A DNA stretch of 64,000 nucleotides. It comes from Salticus scenicus (Eukaryota; Arthropoda; Arachnida; Araneae; Salticidae). Below the pieces are notes generated by a model. It ran no database searches. It was not told where the DNA came from and worked only from the letters and a program-made list of their open reading frames with translations. The translations under genes and the position numbers were made by a program. The DNA lies in NCBI GenBank assembly GCA_963930645.1, contig OZ005648.1:249465436-249529435 (forward strand). Direction: 5' to 3'. This document shows, one piece after another, positions 23,782 through 34,300 of this stretch. Numbering within the stretch: the stretch's first letter is position 1; each line of letters begins with the position of its first letter.

Positions 23782-23935
23782 CTTCTTTAGTTAATTCGTG
23801 ACGATCTAAATTCCATGATAAAGTTTTCATTAAATCAAACCAATGTGTTTCAGCTGCAGATATTGTAACAAATAACGTTGGAAGTCCAAACTCTCTTATA
23901 GCCGCAAAACCACGTTTTTTCTCTTTTTCCCAATG
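23735..23935 (-). pseudogene. Helitron Rep/helicase N-terminal domain fragment
   Basis: Helitrons move by a rolling-circle mechanism using a large Rep-helicase protein. The minus-strand frame here reads REFGLPTLFVTISAAETHW followed by DLMKTL and RHELTKEEF. This matches the Helitron-like N-terminal domain, whose hallmark is a G-x-P-T-x-F-x-T-x-S-x-A-E-x-x-W block. Only about 65 codons remain. The Rep tyrosines and the helicase are absent. Its N-terminal side runs directly into the G-rich minisatellite, whose translation (repeated M-S-P-P) is fused in frame. It is a dead fragment. Confidence 0.75.
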
Positions 23936-24200
23936 AGGGGGAGGTGTGCCTTGGGGGGGACTCATGTCAAAGGTGTGCCTTGGGGGGGGACTCATGTCAA
24001 AGTTGTACCTTGGGGGGGACTCATGTCAAAGTTGTACCTTGGGGGGGACTCATGTCAAAGTTCGGCCTGGGGGGGGACTCATGTCAAACTTGGGCCTTGG
24101 GGGGACTCATGTCAAAGTTGTACCTTGGGGGGACTCATGTCAAAGTTGGGCCTGGGGGGGACTCATGTCAAACTTGTGCCTTGGGGGGACTTCATTCAAT
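23936..24200. repeat. G-rich minisatellite, 28-30 bp unit
   Basis: Eight units, each CCTTGGGGGGG-ACTCATGTCAAA plus a short linker. The ACTCATGTCAAA words start at about 23960, 23990, 24019, 24048, 24077, 24105, 24133 and 24161. Each unit has a run of 6-8 G. All three plus frames stay open because the repeat has no stop codons, so the overlapping openings at 23933-24224 are artefacts. Regular G runs make G-quadruplex formation possible. Confidence 0.95.
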
Positions 24201-24770
24201 AAACCGACTGAAATAGGCCCTTAGCACTATTAAGAGTGCATTATAAAAATTCGACAACGCTGTACCGACTGAAATAGGGGTACCTTGGGAGGGGACTCAT
24301 GTCAAAGTTGGGCCTGGGGGGGGACTCATGTCAAAGTTGGGCCTTGGGGGGACTTCATTCAATAAATCCCCATTCAATAAACCGACTGAAATAGGCCCTT
24401 AGCACTAATTAAGAGTGTATTATAAAAATTCGACAACGCTGTGCCGACTGAAATAGGGGTACCTTGGGGGGGACTCATGTCAAAGTTGGGCCTGGGGGGG
24501 GGACTCATGTCAAAGTTGTGCCTTGGGGGGACTTCATTCAATAAATCCCCATTCAATAAACCGACTGAACTGGGCCCTTAGCACTAATTAAGAGTGTATT
24601 ATAAAAATTCGACAACGCTGTACCGACTGAAATAGGGGTACCTTGGGGGGGACTCATGTCAAAGTTGGGCCTGGGGGGGGACTCATGTCAAAGTTGTGTC
24701 TTGGGGGGGACTTCATTCAATAAATCCCCATTCAATAAACCGACTGAAATAGGCCTCTAGCACTAATTAA
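24201..24770. repeat. Higher-order repeat, 178-179 bp, built on the same minisatellite
   Basis: CCGACTGAAATAGGCCC and its variants start at about 24204, 24382, 24561 and 24740, a spacing of 178-179 bp. Each unit holds two G-rich minisatellite copies plus TTCATTCAATAAAYCC and an AAAATTCGACAACGCTGT block. The near-constant unit length and high identity suggest fairly recent amplification. Confidence 0.95.
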
Positions 24771-25327
24771 GAGGAGAACTTCACATATAATAGCCATGAG
24801 GTTTATCTTCAGATGCATAGTTATATTTTTCATTTTAGGCTAAAATAATTACTGTTTTAGTACATTATAAAGACCATGCTGTGAAAACAGCATTACAATT
24901 TTGTTCTTTTTCAAGACGATCCGCGGGTAGGTTTTGCATACATATTTTATGTAGAAATTCTATAAGCTTAAGTCCAAGTATAAATATCTTTATTAAACAT
25001 GCATTTTACACCCCAGATTAATGAATGCTACAATTACATTTTTGTTTAAACCAAAATCCTTTCTTAAAAAATAATTTTTTTTTTTTTAAATCAGTATAGA
25101 ACGAGTAATTTCAGTTTATTTGGTTTGGGAATTAATTTTCTTACTTTCTTCATTTCGATTCTAAATTGAAATCTGGTGATGATGTTGAATAGAATAAAAT
25201 TTATGTAAATATGTCATGAAAGAACAACTACGAATTTATCGTAGTTGTTCTTTCTCACCATCAAGTTTCACTTCTTACTGCTGATGCTGAAAAAGTTGTT
25301 TTGGAAGATTTTTTTTTTTTTTTTAGG
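24771..25327. other. A+T-rich spacer
   Basis: A perfect inverted pair, AAGAACAACTACGA / TCGTAGTTGTTCTT (about 25220-25251), forms a short hairpin. No coding content. Confidence 0.55.
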
Positions 25328-25767
25328 TATAGAGCAAGTGCACCAGTGATTGACACTTTTAGAGCAATCTCTGATTTTTTTAATGTTCTAGTCATCAGAA
25401 AATATTTTTAAAAATCTTAAGTTAGTACATATGGTATGAAAGACATTCAGCACCACATACATGTTAAAATATATACATTTGATAATAATTATTTTTTTTT
25501 ATGAATTTTTATTTGACACCCACTCAATGTTCCAATAATTGACACTGCCAGTTTTCATTTTATCAGTAATTGGTACCTTATGTTCCAATGTTTGACACCG
25601 CTAGTTATTCATTTTACCAATTATTAGCACCATATGCTCCAGTGTTTGACATAAAACGTTAAAATTCTTATATGTAAAATATATGATTTTATTATTTTTC
25701 TTATTTATTATTTCTGGACAGATGTCAGTTACTGGATCATGCCAATCACTGGAGCACCTACCCTATA
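25328..25767. mobile_element. About 440-bp MITE with CCAGTGATTG termini
   Basis: The left end TATAGAGCAAGTGCACCAG and the right end, read in complement as TATAGGGTAGGTGCTCCAG, match at about 21 of 25 positions, continuing to GTGATTG. Inside are three tandem units of 52-54 bp, each with TGYTCCARTR, TTGACACYGC and an ATTRGYACC tail (starts about 25529, 25581, 25635). They resemble multiplied end sequences. TA at each tip fits a Tc1/mariner-type MITE. No transposase. Confidence 0.65.
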
Positions 25768-28139
25768 TTCCGGGAAAAACTCGTTGACATTGTCATCCCC
25801 ACAACCACGTCACACGAGTTTAGTAGAAATATTTAAATTATCTGAATTATATCTCTGTTGTAAAATGAAAATGAGGAAATGGAGTATGTTGTAAGACAAA
25901 TGAACGTCATAATTAACTCAAAATACTGCATTAAAAGTGCAAAATTTTACATTTGACGCATTGCAGATTAGGAGGTTGAAAAAATTGTTTGTAATCATAA
26001 TACACAAGACAACGTTAAGAATGTTTTCTTATTAAAAATAAATAAATAAACAGCATATTTTGTGAGGAAATATTTTGTGAGTAAATACACATAAAATCTT
26101 TTTTTGTAGTTTTGAAACATTAATAATGAATGAATAAAATGCATATATATATATATATATATAAACATATATATAAACATATATAAATGATAGTTATCGT
26201 AATAAAATTTAACCTTAATATTTGGCAATTAATAGATACAAAACAATACCAACACAACAAAAATAGAACTGATTGTAACATATATGTAAGACTTTACACA
26301 AAAATGTTGCGATACAGATTAAGAACCAATAAGAGACAAAAACAATTTGAATTACTTACGCCGACATACTTAATAATAATAATAATAATAATAATAAAGG
26401 ACCCTTAAACTTAATGAAGGAGAAAGTAAATAAAGGACCACAGAAATAATAATTGGATAAAAGTGCTTAAAATTTGAAGTATAAACGCTTCAGGGGGCAT
26501 GTACTTCATAAAGCAGTGAAAGCTGCATCGATTTCGTAAAACACATAGCTAATTATAGCAATTTTTATTGTTTCAGGCCCGATCGAAGCAGCAAAACATA
26601 TTGAATGAGAAATTAATTAAAATATTAAATTAATTCTTCAAGGAAACCAGAGTAAAAACTAGAAAAAACATAGTAGCCACATGTAAAACTTTTAACACAA
26701 ACAGGAGAATAGGATGATGCCAACAACAACAACAACAACAAAAAATAAAGAAATAAAAATAAAAGCTTTGCAAACATCGATTAACCGATAAAGAATGAAC
26801 GACTGAGCATTTTCATGAACAATAAAATGCACAGAGTAATATTTATTGAGTTAGTGAAAGTATTTTAAAGTTAATTAAAGCTTAAGCTAGTTAATTGTTA
26901 ATTTAAATTGTACTTAAATCAAGAAAGATTAAAACTTTTAAAGAAAGGATTAAAGAAAGAAGACATTAAGTCAGCAGTGAGTAAGCTCCATCTATCGTTA
27001 AGCTAGATAAATAATAAGTCAGTTAAATTATTTCAGGGTCAAACTAACCAATGCAATAAGGAGTTTATTTAAGAAGTTTTAACTACATAATTAAGAGGAA
27101 ATGTGGCACCGATTAAATAATTAGAGTTATGATTAGTGGATCTTGTTAATGTTAAACATAAATTAATTAAACTAAATGTTGATCTTAATTTTATTAAAAC
27201 TAAATTATTTAAATTTAAAGTGAAAGTATTAAGAAGAATTAAATGTTAAGTTGTAAAAAAACTCAATCACAAGCAATACAAGGCAATCTTCAATTATATA
27301 TATAAACCTTTATTTGTACAGCAATATGAGGTAGGAAATGGAAATCTTCGGAGGCCCCGAATCTACCCTTCCTCCACTTTAGTTTTTCTTTGCTATTTTT
27401 TACACGTTTGTGATTGTGCTCATTTCTTTTCAAAACTGTTTTCTATGTTTTTATTTATTTATTTATTCATTTATTTTACACAATCTGCGGTGTATTTCTT
27501 ACTTTCTTTTCTTTTTTTTTTTTTTTTCTTCCTGCACTTTTTATTTCGGACGCCATATTGCTATGCAAAAATGCTTCTTTGTATGTGTTTGATCTACCCT
27601 AAAAGTTTGGCCCATTAATTAAGGGATACCCTGTATAACGTAATAGCAAGAAATAATGGCTGAAAATCGAACAAGAGCGTGATATAAATAACCTAAATAA
27701 TTGATTTACTGCAACAGTACTTTAATTAATAAAAATAAAATACTTTTTATAATCAGAAGTACGATTATTTAGCAGACATAGAATTATTCGTCAGATATTT
27801 GAATTGAATACTTATATAGACTCCTACAATAGGTGTAAAAGTACATACATTTGAAATACTTATAAGATGTATCCTGTTGAAAGCAAGAAGAAAAAGGTGA
27901 GAGAAGGGATATGTATAGGCAAAAAAAAAAAAAAAAAAAATCTAGTGTGAAACAACTACACGACTTTCATTACACATATTATATGCATTTTTTTGGAGAT
28001 AATATGATCAGAAGATTTAAAAGTGACTTAAAGAAGTAGAAACCTAACATTTTTCTGGTAAGATAAACTTTATACACGTGTAAAGACATATAAAATGAAG
28101 CTTACATACAGCGAGGTTAAAGAAAAAAAAAAGGTAGAG
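25768..28139. other. A+T-rich spacer with microsatellites
   Basis: TA run near 26145-26162, (AAT)n near 26371-26397, (CAA)n near 26721-26738, T run near 27509-27528, A run near 27918-27939. Plus-strand openings 26187-26408 and 27410-27602 and the minus opening 25995-26228 are low-complexity. A GGGATACCCTGTATAA block near 27624 recurs in many element ends but has no partner here. No gene is seen. Confidence 0.55.
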
Positions 28140-28720
28140 TTATTTTTTGAAACACCAATTTTCGATATCTACCTAAATTACTGACCTACCTAAACAGGGT
28201 AGCTGTTACTTTTCCTCTAATAACTACGTGATAAACAGGATAGCTGTTACTTTTCCTCTAATAACTACGTGATACATAAGAAAGAAATGGATTTATATAA
28301 CAATTTTTAAAAAAATCGTTAGAGCCGTTTTTGAGATACCAACTTTTACCAAAACTCAATTATTGACAGGAAAACAATATTTACATACAAAAGCATATTT
28401 AAAATGACTTAATATGGCGAGTTTGAAAAAAATCCGTACAACCGTTTTTAAAGGAACGCCCTTGCGAGACCTGATATTGAGCTATTTATACAGGACGCCC
28501 ATCAATTTTCCTGAACTAACCAACTATATCATTCGAAAGGACATCTAATAGAATGCTTATATAGTAAATTTGGAGAAAATCGTTAGAGCCGTTTTTTGAG
28601 ATACGGACTTACGCTCCCACTTCCGGTTTTTCAATTTTCACCAAAATTTGGAAAATTCATCTGTACACCAGACTTGATTCAATTCTAAAGTTTCCTAGTT
28701 CTATCTTTATTAGTTTCTGA
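28140..28720. repeat. Dispersed repeat with GCCGTTTTTGAGATAC modules and a 40-bp tandem duplication
   Basis: AGAGCCGTTTTTGAGATAC-type words occur near 28316 and 28582, with a decayed one near 28436, echoing positions 1-480. A 40-bp unit (AAACAGGGTAGCTGTTACTT..) is directly duplicated at 28192-28231 and 28232-28271 with one clear mismatch. The block leads straight into a hairpin-family end at 28.7-28.9 kb. Confidence 0.6.
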
Positions 28721-28906
28721 GATATAATAGCCAGTAGATTCTCTCCCCCCCCCCACACACACACACTGACCAATTGCCAAAAACCACTTTTTTGGACTCA
28801 GGGGGCCTTAAAATGTGTAAATCAGGTGAAATCTCGATATCGAATTTTCAGACCGAATACAACACTTCCATTACCTACGGTAGTAGGGTAATGGAAGTAA
28901 AAAAGA
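28721..28906 (+). repeat. Hairpin-ended dispersed repeat, copy 4
   Basis: Opposite in orientation to copies 1 and 2: a CACACACACACTGACC run comes first, then GGACTCAGGGGGCC, AAAATGTGTAAATCAGG and AATTTTCAGACC, ending in a hairpin with perfect 12-bp arms (ACTTCCATTACC 28864-28875, complement 28887-28898) and then TAAAAAAG. The stem sequence differs from copy 1 but pairs equally well. Confidence 0.7.
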
Positions 28907-28927
28907 CAGAAAGCAACGTCTTTTTAG

Positions 28928-29375
28928 ATTTTCGATATTTTTGAAAACTGATGTTTCATAAGGGGTTTTTCACATGTCACGTATTTAATTTAATTTTGTG
29001 ATCGAATTTTTAAAACCATGTTTCTTTTTTTTTTTTTTTTCTTTTTTTTTTTTTGGTGAAAAACCCCTTATGGGCTTCTAACTCAAACGTAGTTTTATTT
29101 ATTTACAAAGATTTGTGAGTTCAAAAGGGGTTTTTTCCAAATAAGAACTTTTGTAACTTGAGTGAATTAATTGGATTTCTAAATTAAATACGTGGCATGT
29201 GAAAAACCCCTTATGAAATTTAAATTCTGAAAATTATCTAAAATGTTTCGGATCCTTTTGCCAATATTTTGCTTAATTTTTACTTTATTCAAATGAACTT
29301 ACGACATAAGTTGTCCAATTTTCAACCTTTGTTATTAAAAAAAAAAATTCTACTCTTCGAGCATGTGGAGTAATA
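28928..29375. mobile_element. Partial relative of the giant foldback (centre only)
   Basis: The central palindrome of the 19.9-21.8 kb element is repeated: TAAGGGGTTTTTCACATG near 28960 and the complementary CATGTGAAAAACCCCTTA near 29195. The region after it (CTAAAATGTTTCGGATCC, TTTACTTTATTCAAATG, AAGTTGTCCAA) follows the right arm at lower identity. The outer arms and terminal CTCCTGCTC are absent. It is an old, truncated copy. Confidence 0.7.
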
Positions 29376-29561
29376 TATATATGGGTGATTGCCAATCTAA
29401 AGGGTAGAAAACGAAGACTAATTTGAAAAAATAAAAATTTTACCAAAAAAATTTGAAAAAATTCCTTAATTCCTTTTTGACAAATATGAATCTAAATTAC
29501 TTGATGAGCTATCTCGTTAGCTATTTTTTGGTTGGTAATTAATTAATTTCAAAATTAATGT

Positions 29562-29597
29562 GTCAACGGAGCGGACATCACTGACCACGGAGTGGAC
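29562..29597. promoter_or_regulatory. Left subterminal palindromic 15-mers (2 copies)
   Basis: GTCAACGGAGCGGAC at 29562-29576 and GACCACGGAGTGGAC at 29583-29597. They match the right-end set and may be transposase-binding sites (inference). Confidence 0.6.
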
Positions 29598-29775
29598 ACT
29601 TATAAATATCCAAACCTGGAAGTTATTTTGCAGCTGTATCTTTTCATCCTTATTGTTTTACTTGTGTTTTAGAAAATAATCAACAAATATTTTTACTTTA
29701 ATTCTTTTGAAAAATGAAAATAACAGGAAAATAATTGTTGGTTCCGCATATTCTTTCTTTCTTTTTTTTTTTTTT

Positions 29776-31068
29776 TTATGTGATTGATCTAATATGTTGA
29801 AGACACTTGTATTTTCTTGCTATTTTTCCTGTTAAAACTTCGAAGATTTCTTTAAGTTTCTTCTTTGATTTTGCGCCTTTAAAACTTTCTTTTATTGGCT
29901 TTTTTATTACCTCGCCAAAAATAATACATTTCTCAATTTCTTTTGAATTTGCTTCTGTGATAATTTTTTTCACTTTTCTCTTGGGTTTTTCAGAATCAGT
30001 AGTATTATTTTTTGACTTCACATCCTTAGATCTTTGCACATGCTTTTTGTGTTTTTCAAGCTTCCTAACCAATTTTTTGTTTTCTTCACAAAGCCTTTCA
30101 CTGTTCTTTTTCGACCTTTTTCTTCCACTTTCTAGTCTGCTAGATGATGATACAGATGGTTTTGTTTTCAGAGATGGATTAATTTGAGGTAGTGTGATGT
30201 TTATGGCTGCTGAACGAGGTGTCTCAGGAGGTGTAACATCTCTGAGATGTTCTTCAAAGATTATTCTGTTTCTTCAATCTCTCCCTTTGATTTGTGTTTT
30301 GGTTCTTCCATTTTTTCCTAACACTTCATTTCATTTGTTCAAACATTTTAACTACAGTATTCTTCCTTCTGTGATATATTTATCTTTCTTTAGCTTTTCC
30401 TTCTTCATGTCTTGCGGGATCATTTCTTATGCTCTTATTATACACAAAGATGTTTCACGCGACTTTTATTTCATCCAATTTTTGCTCCAATTTTCGAAAG
30501 CTGTAAACCGAAAGAAGGTTACAATAGTTGAATCAAAAATTGTTCGAAAAACTGGTTTACACAGTGTACAGTACATGTCAAGGCACACCTATTTATTTCT
30601 GTTTTAACGGGGACGACATGGGAGAGCGAAGAGAAAAACGGTGAATGAATTCCCGTCGGCGCTGTCATTTCTCGGTACATAAAGAGCTTTCTTCTCACTG
30701 GTTTATCACAGTCTGACTTGCCAGAAAAAATTGATCGTATTCCCAATTCCTATTACACTGGGCATTGACGTGATTTGACCCAAATTTACAATTATCTCAA
30801 AAGTTGTGTGAAAACGTGTTGTGTGTAATAGGAGCATTAGTCTGTCTCCTGCTCTCTGCATACTTTTTCTTTTTTGTTCTTTACGTTTTTCTGTAGTTTG
30901 GCTGGGAAGTTTCCTTTTCTTGTTATTTTTCTTATCTTTTTGATTTTCAACTCCACCTAATTTTCTTTTTGACTGAGTTTGAGCGAAGGTTTGTGCACAT
31001 TTGTTTGTCCTGCATTGGGTTACATGCGAATTTCCATTTTTCTTGAACAGCATAATAAATTTCTGCAA
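29776..31068 (-). pseudogene. Decayed lysine/arginine-rich element protein
   Basis: Read on the minus strand, several frame-shifted openings follow each other: a Lys/Arg-rich start (31068 to about 30850, ending KRKEQKRKSMQRA), a middle part with EEHLRDVTPPETPRSA (near 30230), KKLVRKLEKHKKHVQRSK (near 30040) and a tail with IIFGEVIKKPIKE and LTGKIARKYK (29810-29940). The basic, coiled-coil character and the conserved-looking H-L-x-D-V-T-P-P-x-T-P segment suggest the DNA-binding N-terminus of a transposon protein. I do not know the family, and no catalytic domain is visible. Stops within the chain show it is dead. Confidence 0.55.
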
Positions 31069-31679
31069 AGAAAATAAATATATATTTTAAGTATTGTTTA
31101 TATATATATATATATATAAAGTTATTCAATTAATAAAAATACAAAACAATTTTAGTTTTGCTGTAAAACAAAAATATTTTTATTTATTTTTTCTTCTGAA
31201 ACTAAATTTAATTATATTTTTGCAATTATTTTTCTAAAGTGTTATGTCACCTTTTCTACATTTTACCTTTAAAATTAAAAAGAAAAAATAAATAAAAATA
31301 AATAAATAAAGGACATATAGTATACATCATTCTTTTGCATTACTCTGTAAACAACACTCATAAAACTGTTCTTAAAATTATATTAATACGAATTCTGTTG
31401 TTACATTTAAACCATGAAGAGAAATGCTTAAGAGTTCAGTAAAAAATAGCAAATACTGTTTTAAAGACGTTGAAATGACATTTCTAGAAAATCACGAATA
31501 AAAATATTAAAGTTAGGGGGAAAATATATTTCCATTGCACCTTAAGCAATCAGTAGGCTAACAAAAAAAAAAAAAATAAATAAATAAATAAATAAATAAA
31601 TAAAGGGATAAAATTTATTTATCAAATTTATTTAGATTATTTTTCAAATGTATCTATTTTTAAGATTAATTTTGAAAGT

Positions 31680-32296
31680 ATCCACTCCGTGGAAAGAAGT
31701 GTCCACTTCGTGATCAAATGATGTCCACGGAGTGGAAGTCCACGGAGTGGACAGAATGTCTGATTTTGAATTTTAAGGAACAAAGCAACAACGTCAGGAA
31801 CAATTTAACTTTAGTGTTGAATTAAGTCTTATAATCATTAATTGTAATAATAATTAGATAATAAATAATCCTTATAATTATTTGTATACTTCTGACCACG
31901 GAGTGGACTGATGAGATAGCCAAACAGAGGTATCACAGATGAAATCTATTTTAACAGAACGAAATAAAGCATTGAGTTCAGCACATGTAGGTAAAAACAA
32001 AGATGGCTTCCCCCTCTTTCTTCTCAGTTACACACTGGTGACAGGCAGTGCCATCTACTGAACTTTATGGGAAATTAAATAGTTGTCCACGGAGTGGACG
32101 CATTTTATTAGGGACATTTGTTATAAATTAATTAAAAAAACAAGATTCATTTTATAACTCTAAAATTTAATAAATATATTTTTAAGGATAATTATGTCCT
32201 GCTTAAATCAAAATGTAACTAAAAAACATTAATATTAAGCTTGAAAATAATGCTATATTCTGCAGACTTCCCTTGGGGACAGTACACGGAGTGGAC
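31680..32296. promoter_or_regulatory. Right subterminal palindromic 15-mers (7 copies)
   Basis: Copies at about 31680-31694 (reverse), 31701-31715 (variant), 31723-31737, 31738-31752, 31894-31908, 32085-32099 and 32282-32296. The best copies read GTCCACGGAGTGGAC, a 6-bp inverted repeat around GGA. Two copies are directly adjacent. Confidence 0.7.
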
Positions 32297-32478
32297 ATTC
32301 CAGGTTTTATCGATCGAGTTCTAAGAAAAATAAATAACATTAAAAACTTTTATAATAATATTCAACTAGAGAAAATCGTAAGAAATAGCCTAGTTGTAAA
32401 TTTTTTTCTGATTGAAAATATTTTCTATTTTTGAGGGCTAAGGGACATGGTTTCTACCCCTTATGTTGGCAATGACCC

Positions 32479-33235
32479 ATATGTATATATATATACTATA
32501 AATGCTGATCCTTCAGCGAATATTATACGCGTTTATTTTATGTTTCAGAATAATGTTTCTCTAATATTTTGTCAAGTTTTCTGAAAGTTTTGTAAAATTT
32601 TGTTAAAATCCATTCTTGTTAAGAGCAAAAAAGTACCATAATAATAATAATAATAATGATAATAAAACAATAACAATAATAATAATTTTTGAAAAAAAAA
32701 AAAGACTTTTATCTAAATAATCATGCGTTTATCACAAAAAAAGCATACAAATGTTGCACATAATCTGCAAAATTACGTGTTATCAGTCATTTGTAGCATT
32801 TTATGATACAGTGTAATTCAAAGTATTTGTGTTTTTTCTTCAGTTTGTGGTTGATCTCCAATTGTACTCGTGTCTAAATCGATCATAGAAAATAGGAGTT
32901 TGCAAATATTCTTTACATGTCTGAATTTCATCGTCATTCCGTTCAGTATATTTTTAAAAAATAGAAAAAAAAATCAAAATAAAACTAGTTGGCATAGGTG
33001 GACTCTGCTCAGTTCCCCATCATATTTATGTTCGCATAAATTTCTAGTGCGAGACATGTTATAATCATGTAAAAAAAAAAGAATTTGACCAAAGCTTGAT
33101 ACAGTGACAGAATGAAATCCCCGCCTAATAGGCTGTCCACCGTTCACTTCGATATATTTGCCTTATTATAATCTATTAATTTATTTTATCAGGGTCAATT
33201 CCGTTGTTTAGTTTTCATGCTACTATTTCCAATGC
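32479..33235. other. A+T-rich spacer
   Basis: (AAT)-type run near 32638-32690. The 64-codon opening at 32870-33064 is unsupported. Nothing recognised. Confidence 0.55.
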
Positions 33236-34095
33236 AATAATCCTCAAAATTCAGATTTATATGAAAAATTTACAATTTCGCTATGTTGGTAAAATCGTAA
33301 ATTACGAATAATTAACAAAATTTTCATATTGGAATATTTGTAGTCCATCATGTTCAAACAAATATCATAAATGTAATTTTGAAGTTGTCTAATGTATTTA
33401 TGATCCTCAAAATGAAAGTTTATGCTCAATTTTGCCTTATTCTGACATGTTAAGTAAATCGTAAATTCCAAATAACTTACGAATTTTTTAAATTGGAAAA
33501 ATCACAGTCTATGATATTCATGCCAGTAACCTAAATAATATTTGGAAAGTGGTTTGACATCTTTATGACGAAAATATCCCTCAAAATTGACATTTATGTG
33601 AAATTTTGCTCTATTCTGCCATGTTAAGAAATTCGTAAATTTCCAATAACTTACAAAATTTTTATATTTGAATACTCATAGTCATTAATATTCCTGCCAG
33701 TGTCCTAAATAATATTTGAAAAGTAGTCTGACATCTTTACGATGAAAATATCGCTCAAAATTGACGTTTATGTGAAATTTTGCCCTATACTGCCATGTTA
33801 AGAAATTCGTAAATTTCCAATAACTTGCGAAATTTTCAAAGTAGCATATTTATAGTTACTGATGTTCATTCCGGCATCAAAACGGATATTTTAAAACTGG
33901 TCTGACATTTTTACAGTAAAACGTTTCCATTTAATGCACGTTTAAGTGAATTTTTGTCCTATTCTCCCATGTTAAGAAAATCGTAAATTTCTAATAACTT
34001 ACGAAGTTTTTAAAATCGAATGTTGCAAATGAATAGGGTTCTTGCCAGTGTCAAAAGTAATATTTTAAAACTGATCTGACCTCTCTGCGACAATT
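33236..34095. repeat. 174-bp tandem array, five units
   Basis: The word ATGTTAAG (ATGTTGGT in the first unit) starts at 33283, 33447, 33621, 33795 and 33969, spacings of 164, 174, 174 and 174. Each unit carries AAAATTGACRTTTATGTGAA, TTTTGCYCTATWCTGCC, AATTCGTAAATTTCCAATAA and a GCCAGTRTC block. The older first units are more diverged. The array is joined directly to a hairpin-family end (34.10-34.29 kb). No gene. Confidence 0.9.
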
Positions 34096-34300
34096 TGTTC
34101 TTGAGATATCGTGTACACAGTCTAACAAACTAACGGACTAACAGACTAACAGTCACCCTACAGACAGACACCATACAAATTTTGTCATTTTCGGATTCCT
34201 CACACCTGAAAAAGTGTAAATACGTCAAAAAACCAAGGTCGAAAATTTTCACGATTACCTAAGTTCCCCATACCTATAGTATGATGGGGAACTAAAAAAA
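34096..34300 (+). repeat. Hairpin-ended dispersed repeat, copy 5
   Basis: After the 174-bp array come a run of ACTAACAGACTAACAG-like words and CAGACAGACACC, then TTTTCGGATTCCTCACACC, AAAAGTGTAAATACG and AAATTTTCACGATTACC. The copy ends in a hairpin with perfect 10-bp arms (AGTTCCCCAT 34262-34271, complement 34284-34293) and poly(A). Order and spacing equal copy 4 and the reverse of copies 1 and 2. The stem sequence is again different. Confidence 0.75.

Larger units (their letters stand above)
29383..32478. mobile_element. 3.1-kb TIR element with palindromic subterminal repeats
   Basis: Terminal inverted repeats start GGGTGATTGCCAATCT (left) and, in complement at the right end, GGGTCATTGCCAACAT; about 25 of 31 positions match. 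Both flanks are AT dinucleotide, so the target duplication cannot be read. The interior has a broken minus-strand coding region (29776-31068) and nine copies of a GTCCACGGAGTGGAC-type 15-mer near the two ends only. I cannot assign a superfamily: no DDE block is readable, so this copy is probably non-autonomous. Confidence 0.75.

Noticed and set aside
23933..24224. Three overlapping plus-strand openings with Gly/Leu/Ser-rich products
   Set aside because: They are the three frames of the G-rich minisatellite; the repeat simply lacks stop codons.
23936..24770. CRISPR-like array
   Set aside because: Repeats are directly joined without unique spacers, and the setting is eukaryotic. It is a minisatellite.
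29807..30187. 126-codon plus-strand opening rich in Phe/Leu
   Set aside because: It is the complement of a Lys/Arg-rich minus-strand coding relic; the Phe/Leu content is the antisense of Lys/Glu codons.
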